Origin: Oscillospiraceae bacterium
Lineage (GTDB): Bacteria; Bacillota; Clostridia; Oscillospirales; Acutalibacteraceae
NCBI GenBank assembly: GCA_003526845.1
Contig: DPVM01000008.1
Coordinates: forward strand, 117,960 to 181,959
Direction of reading: 5' to 3'
DNA: 64,000 nt
The position numbers and the translations under genes are program-made. Below are positions 33,855-41,833 of the stretch, piece by piece (position 1 is the stretch's first letter; each line of letters begins with the position of its first letter). Under the pieces are notes generated by a model, which was not told the origin of the DNA, searched no databases, and saw nothing but the letters and a program-made list of their open reading frames with translations.

Positions 33855-34128
33855 TTTTTAACGGTGATTATTAATAAGCAATAAATCGGATTAAAATTCA
33901 AATCAATATATGAAATTCGCGGCAGACGGCACGATTATACTCAAAATGCCTCGGGTTTTCTTCACGGCAACTAAAAAACAAACTTGACTTTTGCTTTCAA
34001 TTTTGATATAATCCACTCAACTTTGAAACAAATAAATATAGGTTTTAATTGGAAACGCACATCTCCCGGATGATAACGAACAACACAGATGTTTATGTGT
34101 TAATTTATTATTTAGGAGATGTTTTATT
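33855..34128 (+). other. Intergenic region with the DUF2798 promoter and leader
   Basis: The first 125 bases show nothing I can support as a gene. A near-consensus promoter TTGACT-17-TATAAT (33984-34012) follows. From about 34019 on the DNA is transcribed as a 110-base leader (described separately). Confidence 0.7.
34019..34128 (+). promoter_or_regulatory. Structured leader with sequestered ribosome binding site, DUF2798 gene
   Basis: ACATCTCC (34059-34066) is perfectly complementary to GGAGATGT (34115-34122), the ribosome binding site region. A hairpin AACACA/TGTGTT (34082-34087 / 34096-34101) lies inside. Two alternatives would free the site: CATC/GATG (34060-34063 / 34069-34072) and ACATCT/AGATGT (34059-34064 / 34087-34092). 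Mutually exclusive pairings of one strand suggest a translational switch. No known riboswitch is recognised. Confidence 0.6.
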
Positions 34129-34602
34129 ATGCCAAAAACTAAATTTCAGGATTTCATTTTCACAATTATAATGGTTGTTGTTATGGTTTACGCCATGGTT
34201 TGCTATAACATTGCTTTTGACAAGGGCGCAATGAGCGGCAGTGTTTTTCTAATTGCGTTTCACGAGTTGCCGATTATGGGTGTTGTGGGATTTTTGCTTG
34301 AGTTCTTGTTTGTCGGAAAGTTCGCGCAAAAAATCGTATTTAAGCATTTTAACCCTCAAAATACAAAACCTTTTGTTATCACTGTTATGATTTCGAGCGT
34401 AACGGTAGCAATTATGTGCCCACTGATGAGTTTCATTGCAAGTCTGCTCTTCAATTTTACGGGTGTGTCGGATATTGTGCCGAATTTTCTTCAAATCTGC
34501 GTTCGCAATTTCCCGATGGCACTTTGTTGGCAGTTGTTTTATGCAGGTCCGCTTGTAAGAGCTGTTTTTAGGTTTTTGTTTAAAAAACAGCTTAAAGATT
34601 AA
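34129..34602 (+). CDS. DUF2798 family membrane protein
   Basis: The 157 residues form four membrane helices arranged as two repeats (about 7-29, 41-60, 82-104, 120-145). Each repeat carries a DUF2798-like core (ALxxxFHELPIMGVVGFLLEF, RNFPMALCWQLFYAGPLVR). The family has no settled function. The gene has a strong promoter and an unusual leader in which the ribosome binding site can be paired. This implies tight control of translation. It ends in a bidirectional terminator. Confidence 0.85.
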   Translation: MPKTKFQDFIFTIIMVVVMVYAMVCYNIAFDKGAMSGSVFLIAFHELPIMGVVGFLLEFLFVGKFAQKIVFKHFNPQNTKPFVITVMISSVTVAIMCPLMSFIASLLFNFTGVSDIVPNFLQICVRNFPMALCWQLFYAGPLVRAVFRFLFKKQLKD

Positions 34603-34620
34603 TCTGACAATATAATATGA

Positions 34621-34670
34621 AAAAGCCGACGGTATCGGATGCATGTTGCTTCCTGCCGTCGGCTTTTGTT
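34621..34670. terminator. Bidirectional terminator
   Basis: AAAAGCCGACGG (34621-34632) pairs with CCGTCGGCTTTT (34656-34667) around a 23-base loop. Confidence 0.88.
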
Positions 34671-34683
34671 ATTTTATTAATTT

Positions 34684-35022
34684 TTATTCAAACGGAAATA
34701 CTACGGTTAAAAGCCATTTGAAATCCTCTTCGCCGTAAACGGCGTGGGGAACATTTGCCGGCATAACGATTGTTTCGCCTGCACTTACGAGGTGCTCAAC
34801 ACCGCCAACGGTGAATTTGCCCGTGCCCTCAAGCACATAAACCATAGCGTCGCCTACCGACTGGTGGGTGCTGATTTCCTCGCCCTTTGAGAAAGCAAAA
34901 AGCGTTACCGAAACGGCATCGTTTTGTGCAAGCGTTTTGCTCACAACCTGACCCTTTTGAACCTGAATTTCTTCTTTAAGCGGCAAAACCTTGCCCTGTT
35001 CGATATTTTTAATGTATGGCAT
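34684..35022 (-). CDS. Small cupin-domain protein
   Basis: The 112 residues form a single cupin barrel. GEEISTHQSVGDAMVYVLEGTG is cupin motif 1 with one His (about 54), and PANVPHAVYG is motif 2. Some canonical metal ligands are replaced, so metal binding is uncertain. Its start lies 21 bases after the ferredoxin gene stop, so both are in one operon transcribed away from the Crp/Fnr gene. In related Clostridia such cupins often accompany this ferredoxin and regulator. Function is not established. Confidence 0.9.
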   Translation of the reverse strand: MPYIKNIEQGKVLPLKEEIQVQKGQVVSKTLAQNDAVSVTLFAFSKGEEISTHQSVGDAMVYVLEGTGKFTVGGVEHLVSAGETIVMPANVPHAVYGEEDFKWLLTVVFPFE

Positions 35023-35043
35023 ATCAATATCTCCTTTACATAA

Positions 35044-35754
35044 TCAATCCAAAATTTTTCCGTCGATGGAAATTGTCACAACCCTCCACGGCAAAAATTT
35101 GCCGCTTGCCTGAATCGCCGATTTGGCGGCGTGCTCCAATCCTCCGCAACACGGAACTTCCATCCTTACTATTGTAACACTTTTTATATCGTTTTGCTTG
35201 ATAATTTGCGTTAGCTTTTCGGAATAATCGATATCATCAAGTTTCGGACAGCCGATAAGCACAATTTTGCCCTTTATAAATTCGCTGTGGAAGTTTGCAT
35301 AAGCGTATGCCGTGCAGTCAGCCGCAATAAGAAGATTTGCACCGCTGAAATAAGGCGCGTTAATCGGTGCAAGTTTGATTTGAACAGGCCAGTTTTGAAG
35401 CTGCGACTGCATTTTTTTCATCGACTCAAAATCGGCAATGTCGTTTTTCGGCGTGATTTGCCTCATCATTGCACCTGGGCATCCTGCGTGGTGCGGCATT
35501 GAGTTTTGTGCCGCTTTTCTTTTCATATTTTCCTCAACCGCAGTTCTGTCATATTCAGCCGCTTCTCTTTCGACAAACGAAATTGCGTTTGTCGGGCATG
35601 CGGGGAGGCAGTCGCCCAAGCCGTCGCAGTAATCGTCACGCAGAAGTTTTGCCTTGCCGTTTACCATTCCTATTGCGCCCTCGTGGCACGCATTTGCGCA
35701 TGCGCCGCAACCGTTGCATTTATCCTCGTCTATATGAATGATTTTTCTAATCAT
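35044..35754 (-). CDS. Ferredoxin-type iron-sulfur protein with a C-terminal CCG-containing domain
   Basis: The 236 residues begin with a two-cluster ferredoxin domain. Cluster one has CNGCGACANACHEGA. The second reads CDGLGDCLPACPTNA, missing the middle cysteine of the usual CxxCxxC. The rest (about 95-236) contains DCTAYAYANFHSEFIKGK, LIGCPKLDD and EVPCCGGLEHAA. It probably transfers electrons or binds a cofactor in anaerobic stress metabolism. ATG 35754 follows AAAGGAG. Its predicted promoter carries the regulator palindrome at -41.5. Confidence 0.88.
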   Translation of the reverse strand: MIRKIIHIDEDKCNGCGACANACHEGAIGMVNGKAKLLRDDYCDGLGDCLPACPTNAISFVEREAAEYDRTAVEENMKRKAAQNSMPHHAGCPGAMMRQITPKNDIADFESMKKMQSQLQNWPVQIKLAPINAPYFSGANLLIAADCTAYAYANFHSEFIKGKIVLIGCPKLDDIDYSEKLTQIIKQNDIKSVTIVRMEVPCCGGLEHAAKSAIQASGKFLPWRVVTISIDGKILD

Positions 35755-35826
35755 AAAAAAACTCCTTTGAGGCACGAGCATTTATTTCTTATGCAGTGTG
35801 CCCTTTGTTATTGACTTTGTGACTGT

Positions 35827-35868
35827 ATTATACTAAACTGAAATTACGAAATATGTGGTTATAACCAC
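35827..35868. promoter_or_regulatory. Crp/Fnr operator and divergent promoters
   Basis: GTGGTTATAACCAC (35855-35868) is a perfect 14-bp palindrome with TGTGG-N6-CCAcg half-sites, the same spacing as the CRP site TGTGA-N6-TCACA. On the minus strand TATAAT (35832-35827) predicts a start near 35820, placing the palindrome centre at -41.5, the class II activation position. On the plus strand TTGACT (35811-35816), 17 bases, TAAACT (35834-35839) would put the palindrome just downstream of the start, suited to self-repression. Confidence 0.7.
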
Positions 35869-35884
35869 GAAAAGGTGATATTTT

Positions 35885-36526
35885 TTGAAAATTCAATCAA
35901 ATATTTTTAATAATTGCTCAGAAAACGAAATAAATATGATTTTGTCGCACCTTTGCCTACCGATAAGAACATATGAAAAAGGCGAATATATTTATCGCGT
36001 CGGCGACAGCGTTCGCAATATCGGTATTGTCATTTCGGGCAGCGTTTGCATTGAAAATGTTGATATTGTCGGCAACAAAAGCGTTCTTGCGGTTGCACGC
36101 AGCGGCGAAATTTTTGCCGAAGCATACGCTTGCGTCGAAAATCAGCCGATACTCGTCGATGTTGTTGCCGCCGAGCAGTGTGAAATCTTGTTTTTGTGCG
36201 TTGAACGGCTTTTTGACGGCAAAACAAATTGCACATGCAAGGATAAGATAATCAAAAATCTTGTTATGATAAGCTCGTCAAAAAACATCAGGCTGTCGCG
36301 CAGGATTTTTCACACATCGTCAAAAACAGTGCGGGGCAGGGTGATGTCATACCTTTCTCAACAATCGACTGTTCAGGGCAGCAGAAGCGTAACAGTACCG
36401 TTTAATCGTCAGCAAATGGCTGATTATCTCAGCATCGACAGAAGTGCGCTGTCAAAAGAACTCGGCAAAATGAAACGCGACGGAATTATTGATTATTACA
36501 AAAACAGTTTTAAGCTTTTAAAATAG
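35885..36526 (+). CDS. Crp/Fnr-family transcriptional regulator
   Basis: A cyclic-nucleotide-binding-type beta-roll (about 10-120: YEKGEYIYRVGDSVRNIGIVISGSV, GEIFAEAYACVENQ) is followed by a long helix and a winged helix-turn-helix. The recognition region is FNRQQMADYLSIDRSALSKELGKMKRDG (about 176-203). Four cysteines lie in or near the beta-roll (C80, C96, C103, C115-117 region), so redox or metal sensing is possible, but there is no N-terminal FNR cysteine cluster. It is divergent from the ferredoxin-cupin operon with a shared palindrome. GGTGAT precedes the start, read as TTG at 35885. Confidence 0.93.
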   Translation: MKIQSNIFNNCSENEINMILSHLCLPIRTYEKGEYIYRVGDSVRNIGIVISGSVCIENVDIVGNKSVLAVARSGEIFAEAYACVENQPILVDVVAAEQCEILFLCVERLFDGKTNCTCKDKIIKNLVMISSSKNIRLSRRIFHTSSKTVRGRVMSYLSQQSTVQGSRSVTVPFNRQQMADYLSIDRSALSKELGKMKRDGIIDYYKNSFKLLK

Positions 36527-36533
36527 CGGCTAT

Positions 36534-36572
36534 ATTACAATATTGTAATGGAAGTGCCGCACTTAATATGAT
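36534..36572 (+). promoter_or_regulatory. Response regulator promoter with TTACAA/TTGTAA palindrome
   Basis: ATTACAATATTGTAAT (36534-36549) is a perfect 16-bp palindrome eight bases after the Crp/Fnr stop. Its right half, TTGTAA (36543-36548), could act as a -35 box, with TATGAT (36567-36572) 18 bases on. The minus-strand reading of the left half, TTGTAATATA, matches the repeats before the two ABC units. Confidence 0.65.
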
Positions 36573-36595
36573 AGAATTAATATGTAGGTGATATT

Positions 36596-37273
36596 ATGGA
36601 TATATTTTTACTTGAGGATGACGATGCAATCGCTCTCGGTCTTTGCTATTCACTGCAAAACGAGGGCTACAATGTCACGCTTGCAAAATCGGTGATCGAG
36701 GCAACGGATATTGTCGAAAAAAACGATTTTGCGCTATATATTCTCGATTTGACATTGCCGGACGGCAGCGGCTACGATGTTTGCAAAAAGATTAAATCAA
36801 TCGGCGACAGACCGGTGATTTTTCTCACGGCATATGATGACGAGGTTAATGTTGTAATGGGTTTTGACCTCGGAGCCGACGATTATATTACAAAGCCGTT
36901 CAGACTCAAAGAGCTCCTTGTTCGCATCAAAAGTGTTTTGCGCAGATACAACAGGACAGGCGGCGACGCGACGGTTAAAATCAAGAATATTACAATAAAC
37001 ACAAACGAGGCAAAGGTTTATAAAAACGGCGAGGAAATCGTGCTCACCGCGATGGAATACAGATTGCTTTTGATTTTGCTCAACAATCGCGGCAAGGTGC
37101 TTTCGCGCTCGCAGCTGCTCGAAAACATTTGGGATGTTGAGGGCGATTTTGTTGAGGACAACACGCTGACCGTTTATATCAAACGCCTTCGTGACAAAAT
37201 TGAGGAGGATGCCGCAAGCTCGCAGATTATTAAAACAGTTCGCGGACTCGGCTATATGATAGACAATGAATAA
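36596..37273 (+). CDS. OmpR/PhoB-family response regulator
   Basis: A receiver domain (about 1-115) has the acidic pocket LEDDD, the phospho-acceptor Asp in YILDLTLPDGSGYDVC (about D51), and the conserved Lys in ADDYITKPF. A winged-helix DNA-binding domain (about 125-225) includes LTAMEYRLLLILLNNRGKVLSRSQLLENIWD and NTLTVYIKRLRDKIE. GGTGAT lies five bases before the ATG. It overlaps the histidine kinase gene by eight bases. With the kinase and two ABC permease units it forms a probable envelope-stress or antimicrobial-peptide response module. Confidence 0.96.
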   Translation: MDIFLLEDDDAIALGLCYSLQNEGYNVTLAKSVIEATDIVEKNDFALYILDLTLPDGSGYDVCKKIKSIGDRPVIFLTAYDDEVNVVMGFDLGADDYITKPFRLKELLVRIKSVLRRYNRTGGDATVKIKNITINTNEAKVYKNGEEIVLTAMEYRLLLILLNNRGKVLSRSQLLENIWDVEGDFVEDNTLTVYIKRLRDKIEEDAASSQIIKTVRGLGYMIDNE

Positions 37274-38258
37274 TGCCGAAATCAAAAAAACGCTTACAAT
37301 TTCACTTGTGCTGACAGTTGCGCTCTCGGGCGTGTGCTTTGTGTTCAGCATCGTTTGCGGCATAATCTGTGCGGTGCTCGGCGCAGTGCTCACGGCGGTT
37401 TTTGTCATATACACAAAAAAGCGGTATGACAGGCTCAACGAACTTAATAACTACCTTGCGCTTATCTGTGCCGGCAATTACAATCTCGATATAAATGAAA
37501 ATACCGAGGGCGAACTTTCAATTTTAAAAAACAATCTTTTTAAGGTAATCACGATTTTGCAGTCGCAAAATGACAAGCTTGAAAAGGACAAGGTTTATCT
37601 TGCCGATTCGCTTGCCGATATTTCGCATCAGCTGAAAACGCCGCTCACCTCAATGATGGTGATGACCGAGCTGTTGAAGGACGAGAGCGACGGAAAAAAG
37701 CGTGCCGAGTTTTTGAGCGTAACCGAAAATCAGCTTGACAAAATGAAATGGCTTATTACAAATCTTCTTAAGCTCTCAAAGCTCGACGCAGGAACGGCGG
37801 AGTTCAATATTCAAAAAATTTCGTCAAACGATGTTATTTCACAAAGCTTAAAGCCGTTTTTAATTACGCTTGATTTGAAAAATATAACGCTCAAAAACAC
37901 CGCGCACGATTTTTCGTTCAACGGCGATTTTAATTGGAGCGTCGAGGCAATTGAAAATATTATAAAAAACTGTATGGAGCATACGGACAAAAACGGCACA
38001 ATCAGCATTTCATCGTCACATTCAAATATTTATGACGAAATAATCATCAGTGACAACGGATGCGGTATTGCACCCGAAGATTTGCCGCATATTTTTGAGC
38101 GATTTTATCACGGCAAAAATTCATCGAGCGAAAGCGTGGGCATAGGTCTTGCGCTTGCGCAGGCGGTCATTAATCGCGAGCACGGCGAAATATCGGTTTC
38201 AAGCACGCTCGGCGAGGGTAGTGTGTTTTCAATCAAATTTTATAATGCGATAGTCTGA
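37266..38258 (+). CDS. Sensor histidine kinase with intramembrane-type sensor
   Basis: The 330-residue kinase has two closely spaced helices (about 10-31 and 33-50) with almost no outside loop, as in intramembrane-sensing kinases such as BceS that take their signal from an ABC transporter. A HAMP-like linker leads to the H-box DSLADISHQLKTPLTSM (about 118-134). The catalytic domain shows an N-box (IIKNCMEHT), a G1 box (ISDNGCGIAPEDL), and GIGLALAQAVI. It overlaps the regulator gene. The neighbouring permeases are the likely sensing partner. Confidence 0.94.
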   Translation: MNNAEIKKTLTISLVLTVALSGVCFVFSIVCGIICAVLGAVLTAVFVIYTKKRYDRLNELNNYLALICAGNYNLDINENTEGELSILKNNLFKVITILQSQNDKLEKDKVYLADSLADISHQLKTPLTSMMVMTELLKDESDGKKRAEFLSVTENQLDKMKWLITNLLKLSKLDAGTAEFNIQKISSNDVISQSLKPFLITLDLKNITLKNTAHDFSFNGDFNWSVEAIENIIKNCMEHTDKNGTISISSSHSNIYDEIIISDNGCGIAPEDLPHIFERFYHGKNSSSESVGIGLALAQAVINREHGEISVSSTLGEGSVFSIKFYNAIV

Positions 38259-38260
38259 AT

Positions 38261-38314
38261 GTGACAAAACTGTAATATTAAAGTCACCCGATTGTAAGAT
38301 TGATATAATAAAAT
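38261..38314 (+). promoter_or_regulatory. Regulatory copy 1: duplicated 42-bp element before the first permease
   Basis: The 42 bases 38261-38302 match 41070-41111 at 39 positions. Each copy holds two TTGTAA-like hexamers 22 bp apart (38270-38275 and 38292-38297), two helical turns, as expected for an OmpR-type dimer pair or tandem. Candidate -10 boxes are TATAAT (38304-38309) and TAAAAT (38309-38314); the latter has the same spacing as in copy 2. Confidence 0.7.
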
Positions 38315-38361
38315 GACGATAGTATAGAGTAACTGCACCCCTTTTTGTGAAAGGAGAAACA

Positions 38362-41058
38362 ATGAACATTATAAAAAAGTTATCCTTGCGTCATTTAAAG
38401 AAAAATAAAAACAGGTCGGCTTTGACGGTTTTGGGCATCACCGTGTCCGTTGTTTTGATGACGGCACTTGTTGTTGCCGCCTCGTCATTTTTGCACTATT
38501 ACGGTGCAAAAAGTGTTTATTCGCAAGGCGACTGGCATTTTTATGTCAAAACCACATATGAAAAGGCGAGGGAGGTATTGGACGATACCTCCCTTGAGAG
38601 CGTCGGCTATCAGGCAAATTTGCAGGATGATTTAATGGGCTACAAAATCTATTCCGACAAGGCAAGCTATATCCGCGTCGGCACGGTGTTTGCCGGCGAT
38701 GAGCAGTGCCTGAAAGATATTGTCACCTGCGATTATGACGGCGCGCTTCCGAAAAACGACAGCGAAATAATGGTTGAACAGTCGCTTCTCGACAACAACG
38801 GGCTTAATCTGAAAATCGGCGATACGATAAAAATTGCCGTCGGCGAGCGCAGACAGGGCGAGTTCAGTCTGTTTCCTATAAAAGGCGATTACCGTTTCGG
38901 CGAGGTTTTTCATAAAACGGGCGACAGGGTGTATAAAATAGTCGGCATTTTACATAATAACGAGCCGACCGTTAAGGCATACGGCAAAATTTTGCGTGGT
39001 GTTAACAGCAGTGAGCTGAAAAACTGTATCGCTTGGTGTAAGTTTAAAAAAATAACCCCACTTTCGTATTCAAAGGCGGATAAAATAATCGATAAGTTTG
39101 GCTTTGGAAAAACCGACCGTATTTTTTCGTCATCAATAAATGTTGATTATTTAACATCAAAACTTTCGTTTTCAACAGATATTAACGATTTGAAAAATGT
39201 TTTGAGCGTTGCGGCGATTTTGGCGGCGCTTATGATTGTCATACTGATTGCGTCATTTTCGATGATTTACAATGCTTTTGCGCTTTCGTTCAGCGAGCAG
39301 GTTAAATACCTCGGTATGCTCTCATCGGTCGGCGCAACAAAGTGGCAAAAGAAAAAGGCTCTTTATTTTGAGGGCGCGGTCCTCGGCGGCATAGGTATTC
39401 CGCTCGGCATATTGCTCGGCACGGCAGGCACCGCCGTTATGCAAAAAATACTCAATTCAAAAATAACCGCTTTTTTGACGGATTATAACGATAATATAAA
39501 TTATACAACATATGTTCCGATTTGGGCGCTTTTGTGCGTTGCGGCAATCGGTGCTCTCACCGTTTTTGTGTCAATAATAGTACCGGTGCGCAGAGCGTCT
39601 GCCGTCACACCGATTGAGGCAATCCGCCGACAAAACGATATTAAACAGCGGCACAAAATTCGTTCGCCGCGCATAGTGTTAAAACTTTTCGGCGTGAGCG
39701 GTGACATTGCATACAAAAATATGAAACGCGGCGGCTCCGGCTCGCGCACGGTTATTGCGTCAATTGCAATTTCGGTCATTTTGTTCTTGTGCTGCAACTA
39801 TTTTTGCTCTGTTTATACCGAAGTGTCGGACTACGGATACGAGCCGCCGTATCAGGTCACATTCGGCACTCAAATCGCCTCCGACAGCGAGCTGAATGAG
39901 ATTAAAGAGCGTTTGTCCGCAAACTCCGATGTCAAGCGGTTTTATTCGATTACCGACAATTTTTATTGGACGGGCGGTTATCCCGATGAGTCGGACAAAG
40001 ACCCGTATGATTTAACATCGTTCAACTCAAAAAATATGACGGATAAATACAAATTCATCACACAGCAGGACCAACTTGAAATATGTCATATTTATTCGAT
40101 TGATGACAGCGAGTTTAACGCAATTTGCAAGGCGAACGGTATTGACAGCAAAAAATATTATTCGCTCGACGATGACGGCTTGGCACGCGCACTTTTGCTC
40201 AACAGCCTCAATCACAAAGATGAAGCCGTTTTCAACAACAATATGCTCGGCAACACAATCGGTGATTATGAGATTGACATTGATAAATCCGCAGACAAAG
40301 TTGATGAAAACGGAAACGCGGTTTTTGTTTACAAAAAAACGCATTCTTTCGGCGTGAGGTTTCACGATTTTGTCAAATATGACAGCGAAAATACGATGAT
40401 GAACCTTGACAGCGGCTCAATTGATGCGTTTATTCCGCTGTCTATGTATAAACAGCAGATTATTAATTATGCCGATACTCACACCGATGAGTATAATTCG
40501 GATTTGACAGATTATTATGTTGAGTTCGGTATTGAAACGGATAATCCGAGCGCAGTTGAAACGGCGATGAGCGACTACCTCTCCGAAAATGAGAAGGAGG
40601 GCGATGTCTACAATATTTATTATTGGGTCGTGCGTCAACGCAGTTTGACCGCCGTTGTCAGATGGCTCTCATACGGCTTTATATTCCTAATTACATTAAT
40701 AACCGTGTTTAACATCATCAACACTGTTTCATCACAAATTGCAAACCGCAAAAAAGAGTTTGCAATGCTTCAAAGCGTTGGTATGACACCAAAAGAATTT
40801 AAACGCATGATAATGCTTGAGAGTGCGTTTTACGGCTTTTACGGCTTGCTTATCGGCATTCCGTTGAGCCTCGGCATAAGCAAAATAATAGGTATGATTG
40901 TGTCGAAAGATTCGTCAATTCCGTTTGGCGTCAATGTTTGGCTTTATATTATCGCGGCGGTTGCCGTGTTTGTATTCATAGGAGCGTCAATGGCGTATTC
41001 GGTAAAACTTATTAAAAACAATAATATTATTGACGCTCTGAAAAATGACACAGATTAA
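38362..41058 (+). CDS. FtsX-type ABC transporter permease (large, two extracellular domains)
   Basis: The 898 residues contain two FtsX (MacB-like) units. Helix 1 (about 20-42) is followed by an outside domain (about 45-280). Three helices (about 285-310, 335-360, 390-420) and a link VTPIEAIRRQNDI follow. A second helix near 465-485 precedes a second outside domain (about 490-765) and three terminal helices. RKKEFAMLQSVGMTPKEFKRMI is the typical FtsX coupling motif. It is paralogous to the permease at 41830. Such permeases form peptide-sensing or exporting complexes with one ATPase. ATG 38362 follows AAAGGAG. Confidence 0.92.
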   Translation: MNIIKKLSLRHLKKNKNRSALTVLGITVSVVLMTALVVAASSFLHYYGAKSVYSQGDWHFYVKTTYEKAREVLDDTSLESVGYQANLQDDLMGYKIYSDKASYIRVGTVFAGDEQCLKDIVTCDYDGALPKNDSEIMVEQSLLDNNGLNLKIGDTIKIAVGERRQGEFSLFPIKGDYRFGEVFHKTGDRVYKIVGILHNNEPTVKAYGKILRGVNSSELKNCIAWCKFKKITPLSYSKADKIIDKFGFGKTDRIFSSSINVDYLTSKLSFSTDINDLKNVLSVAAILAALMIVILIASFSMIYNAFALSFSEQVKYLGMLSSVGATKWQKKKALYFEGAVLGGIGIPLGILLGTAGTAVMQKILNSKITAFLTDYNDNINYTTYVPIWALLCVAAIGALTVFVSIIVPVRRASAVTPIEAIRRQNDIKQRHKIRSPRIVLKLFGVSGDIAYKNMKRGGSGSRTVIASIAISVILFLCCNYFCSVYTEVSDYGYEPPYQVTFGTQIASDSELNEIKERLSANSDVKRFYSITDNFYWTGGYPDESDKDPYDLTSFNSKNMTDKYKFITQQDQLEICHIYSIDDSEFNAICKANGIDSKKYYSLDDDGLARALLLNSLNHKDEAVFNNNMLGNTIGDYEIDIDKSADKVDENGNAVFVYKKTHSFGVRFHDFVKYDSENTMMNLDSGSIDAFIPLSMYKQQIINYADTHTDEYNSDLTDYYVEFGIETDNPSAVETAMSDYLSENEKEGDVYNIYYWVVRQRSLTAVVRWLSYGFIFLITLITVFNIINTVSSQIANRKKEFAMLQSVGMTPKEFKRMIMLESAFYGFYGLLIGIPLSLGISKIIGMIVSKDSSIPFGVNVWLYIIAAVAVFVFIGASMAYSVKLIKNNNIIDALKNDTD

Positions 41059-41069
41059 AATAACTCATC

Positions 41070-41123
41070 GTGACAAAATTGTAATATAAAAGTCACCCGA
41101 TTGTAAGACTGCGTTGGTATTAT
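41070..41123 (+). promoter_or_regulatory. Regulatory copy 2: duplicated 42-bp element before the ABC ATPase
   Basis: This is the second copy of the element at 38261. TTGTAA hexamers are at 41079-41084 and 41101-41106, 22 bp apart. A -10-like TATTAT is at 41118-41123. Its presence inside the operon suggests that ATPase and second permease have their own response-regulator-dependent promoter. Confidence 0.7.
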
Positions 41124-41149
41124 AGCAGCAACGAAAGGAGATAAATACC

Positions 41150-41833
41150 ATGAAAATTCTTGAAGTTACAAATTTATCTAAAACATACGGCACTGGCGAA
41201 ACACAGGTTAAAGCGCTTGACAATGTTTCGCTTTCTGTCGAGTCGGGTGAATTCGTTGCTATTATCGGTCCGTCAGGTTCGGGCAAGTCAACGCTTTTGC
41301 ACATTCTCGGCGGCGTTGATGTGCCGACCTCCGGCTCTGTTGTTATCAACGGCGTTGATATTTCAAATCTTGACGAAACGGCACTCGCAATTTTCCGCCG
41401 CAGACAAATCGGCTTGATTTATCAGTTTTACAATCTTATCCCGATTTTAACCGTTAAAGAAAATCTCACTCTTCCGCTTTTGCTTGACGGCAGAAAGCCC
41501 GATGAAAGAGTTGTTGACGATTTGCTCAAAACGCTCGGTCTTACTGAAAGGGTAAACCACTTGCCAAACCAGCTTTCGGGCGGCCAACAGCAAAGGGTTT
41601 CAATCGGCAGAGCGCTTATTAACAATCCGGCGCTTATGCTTGCCGACGAGCCTACAGGCAACCTCGACAGCGAAAACAGCCGCGAAATCGTATCCCTTTT
41701 GCGCAAATTTAATAAGGAAAACAATCAAACTGTTATTATTATCACTCACGATGAGCGAATTGCAATGTCCGCCGACAGAGTGATTTCCATTGAGGACGGT
41801 AAAATCACGCGAGACGAGGTGAGAAAAGGGTGA
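41150..41833 (+). CDS. ABC transporter ATP-binding protein (LolD/MacB class)
   Basis: The 227 residues have all ABC ATPase motifs: Walker A GPSGSGKSTLLHIL (about 39-52), a Q-loop region (IYQFYNLIP), signature LSGGQQQRVSIGRAL (about 143-157), Walker B LMLADEPTGNLDSE and the H-loop IIITHDERIA. It belongs to the class that pairs with FtsX permeases. It lies between two paralogous permeases and overlaps the second by four bases. It probably powers both, as no other ATPase is nearby. Confidence 0.97.
   Translation: MKILEVTNLSKTYGTGETQVKALDNVSLSVESGEFVAIIGPSGSGKSTLLHILGGVDVPTSGSVVINGVDISNLDETALAIFRRRQIGLIYQFYNLIPILTVKENLTLPLLLDGRKPDERVVDDLLKTLGLTERVNHLPNQLSGGQQQRVSIGRALINNPALMLADEPTGNLDSENSREIVSLLRKFNKENNQTVIIITHDERIAMSADRVISIEDGKITRDEVRKG

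Noticed and set aside
33896..33990. A possible 25-codon frame starting MKFAADGT upstream of the DUF2798 promoter.
   Set aside because: No ribosome binding site and overlap with the promoter -35 box; no reason to call it a gene.
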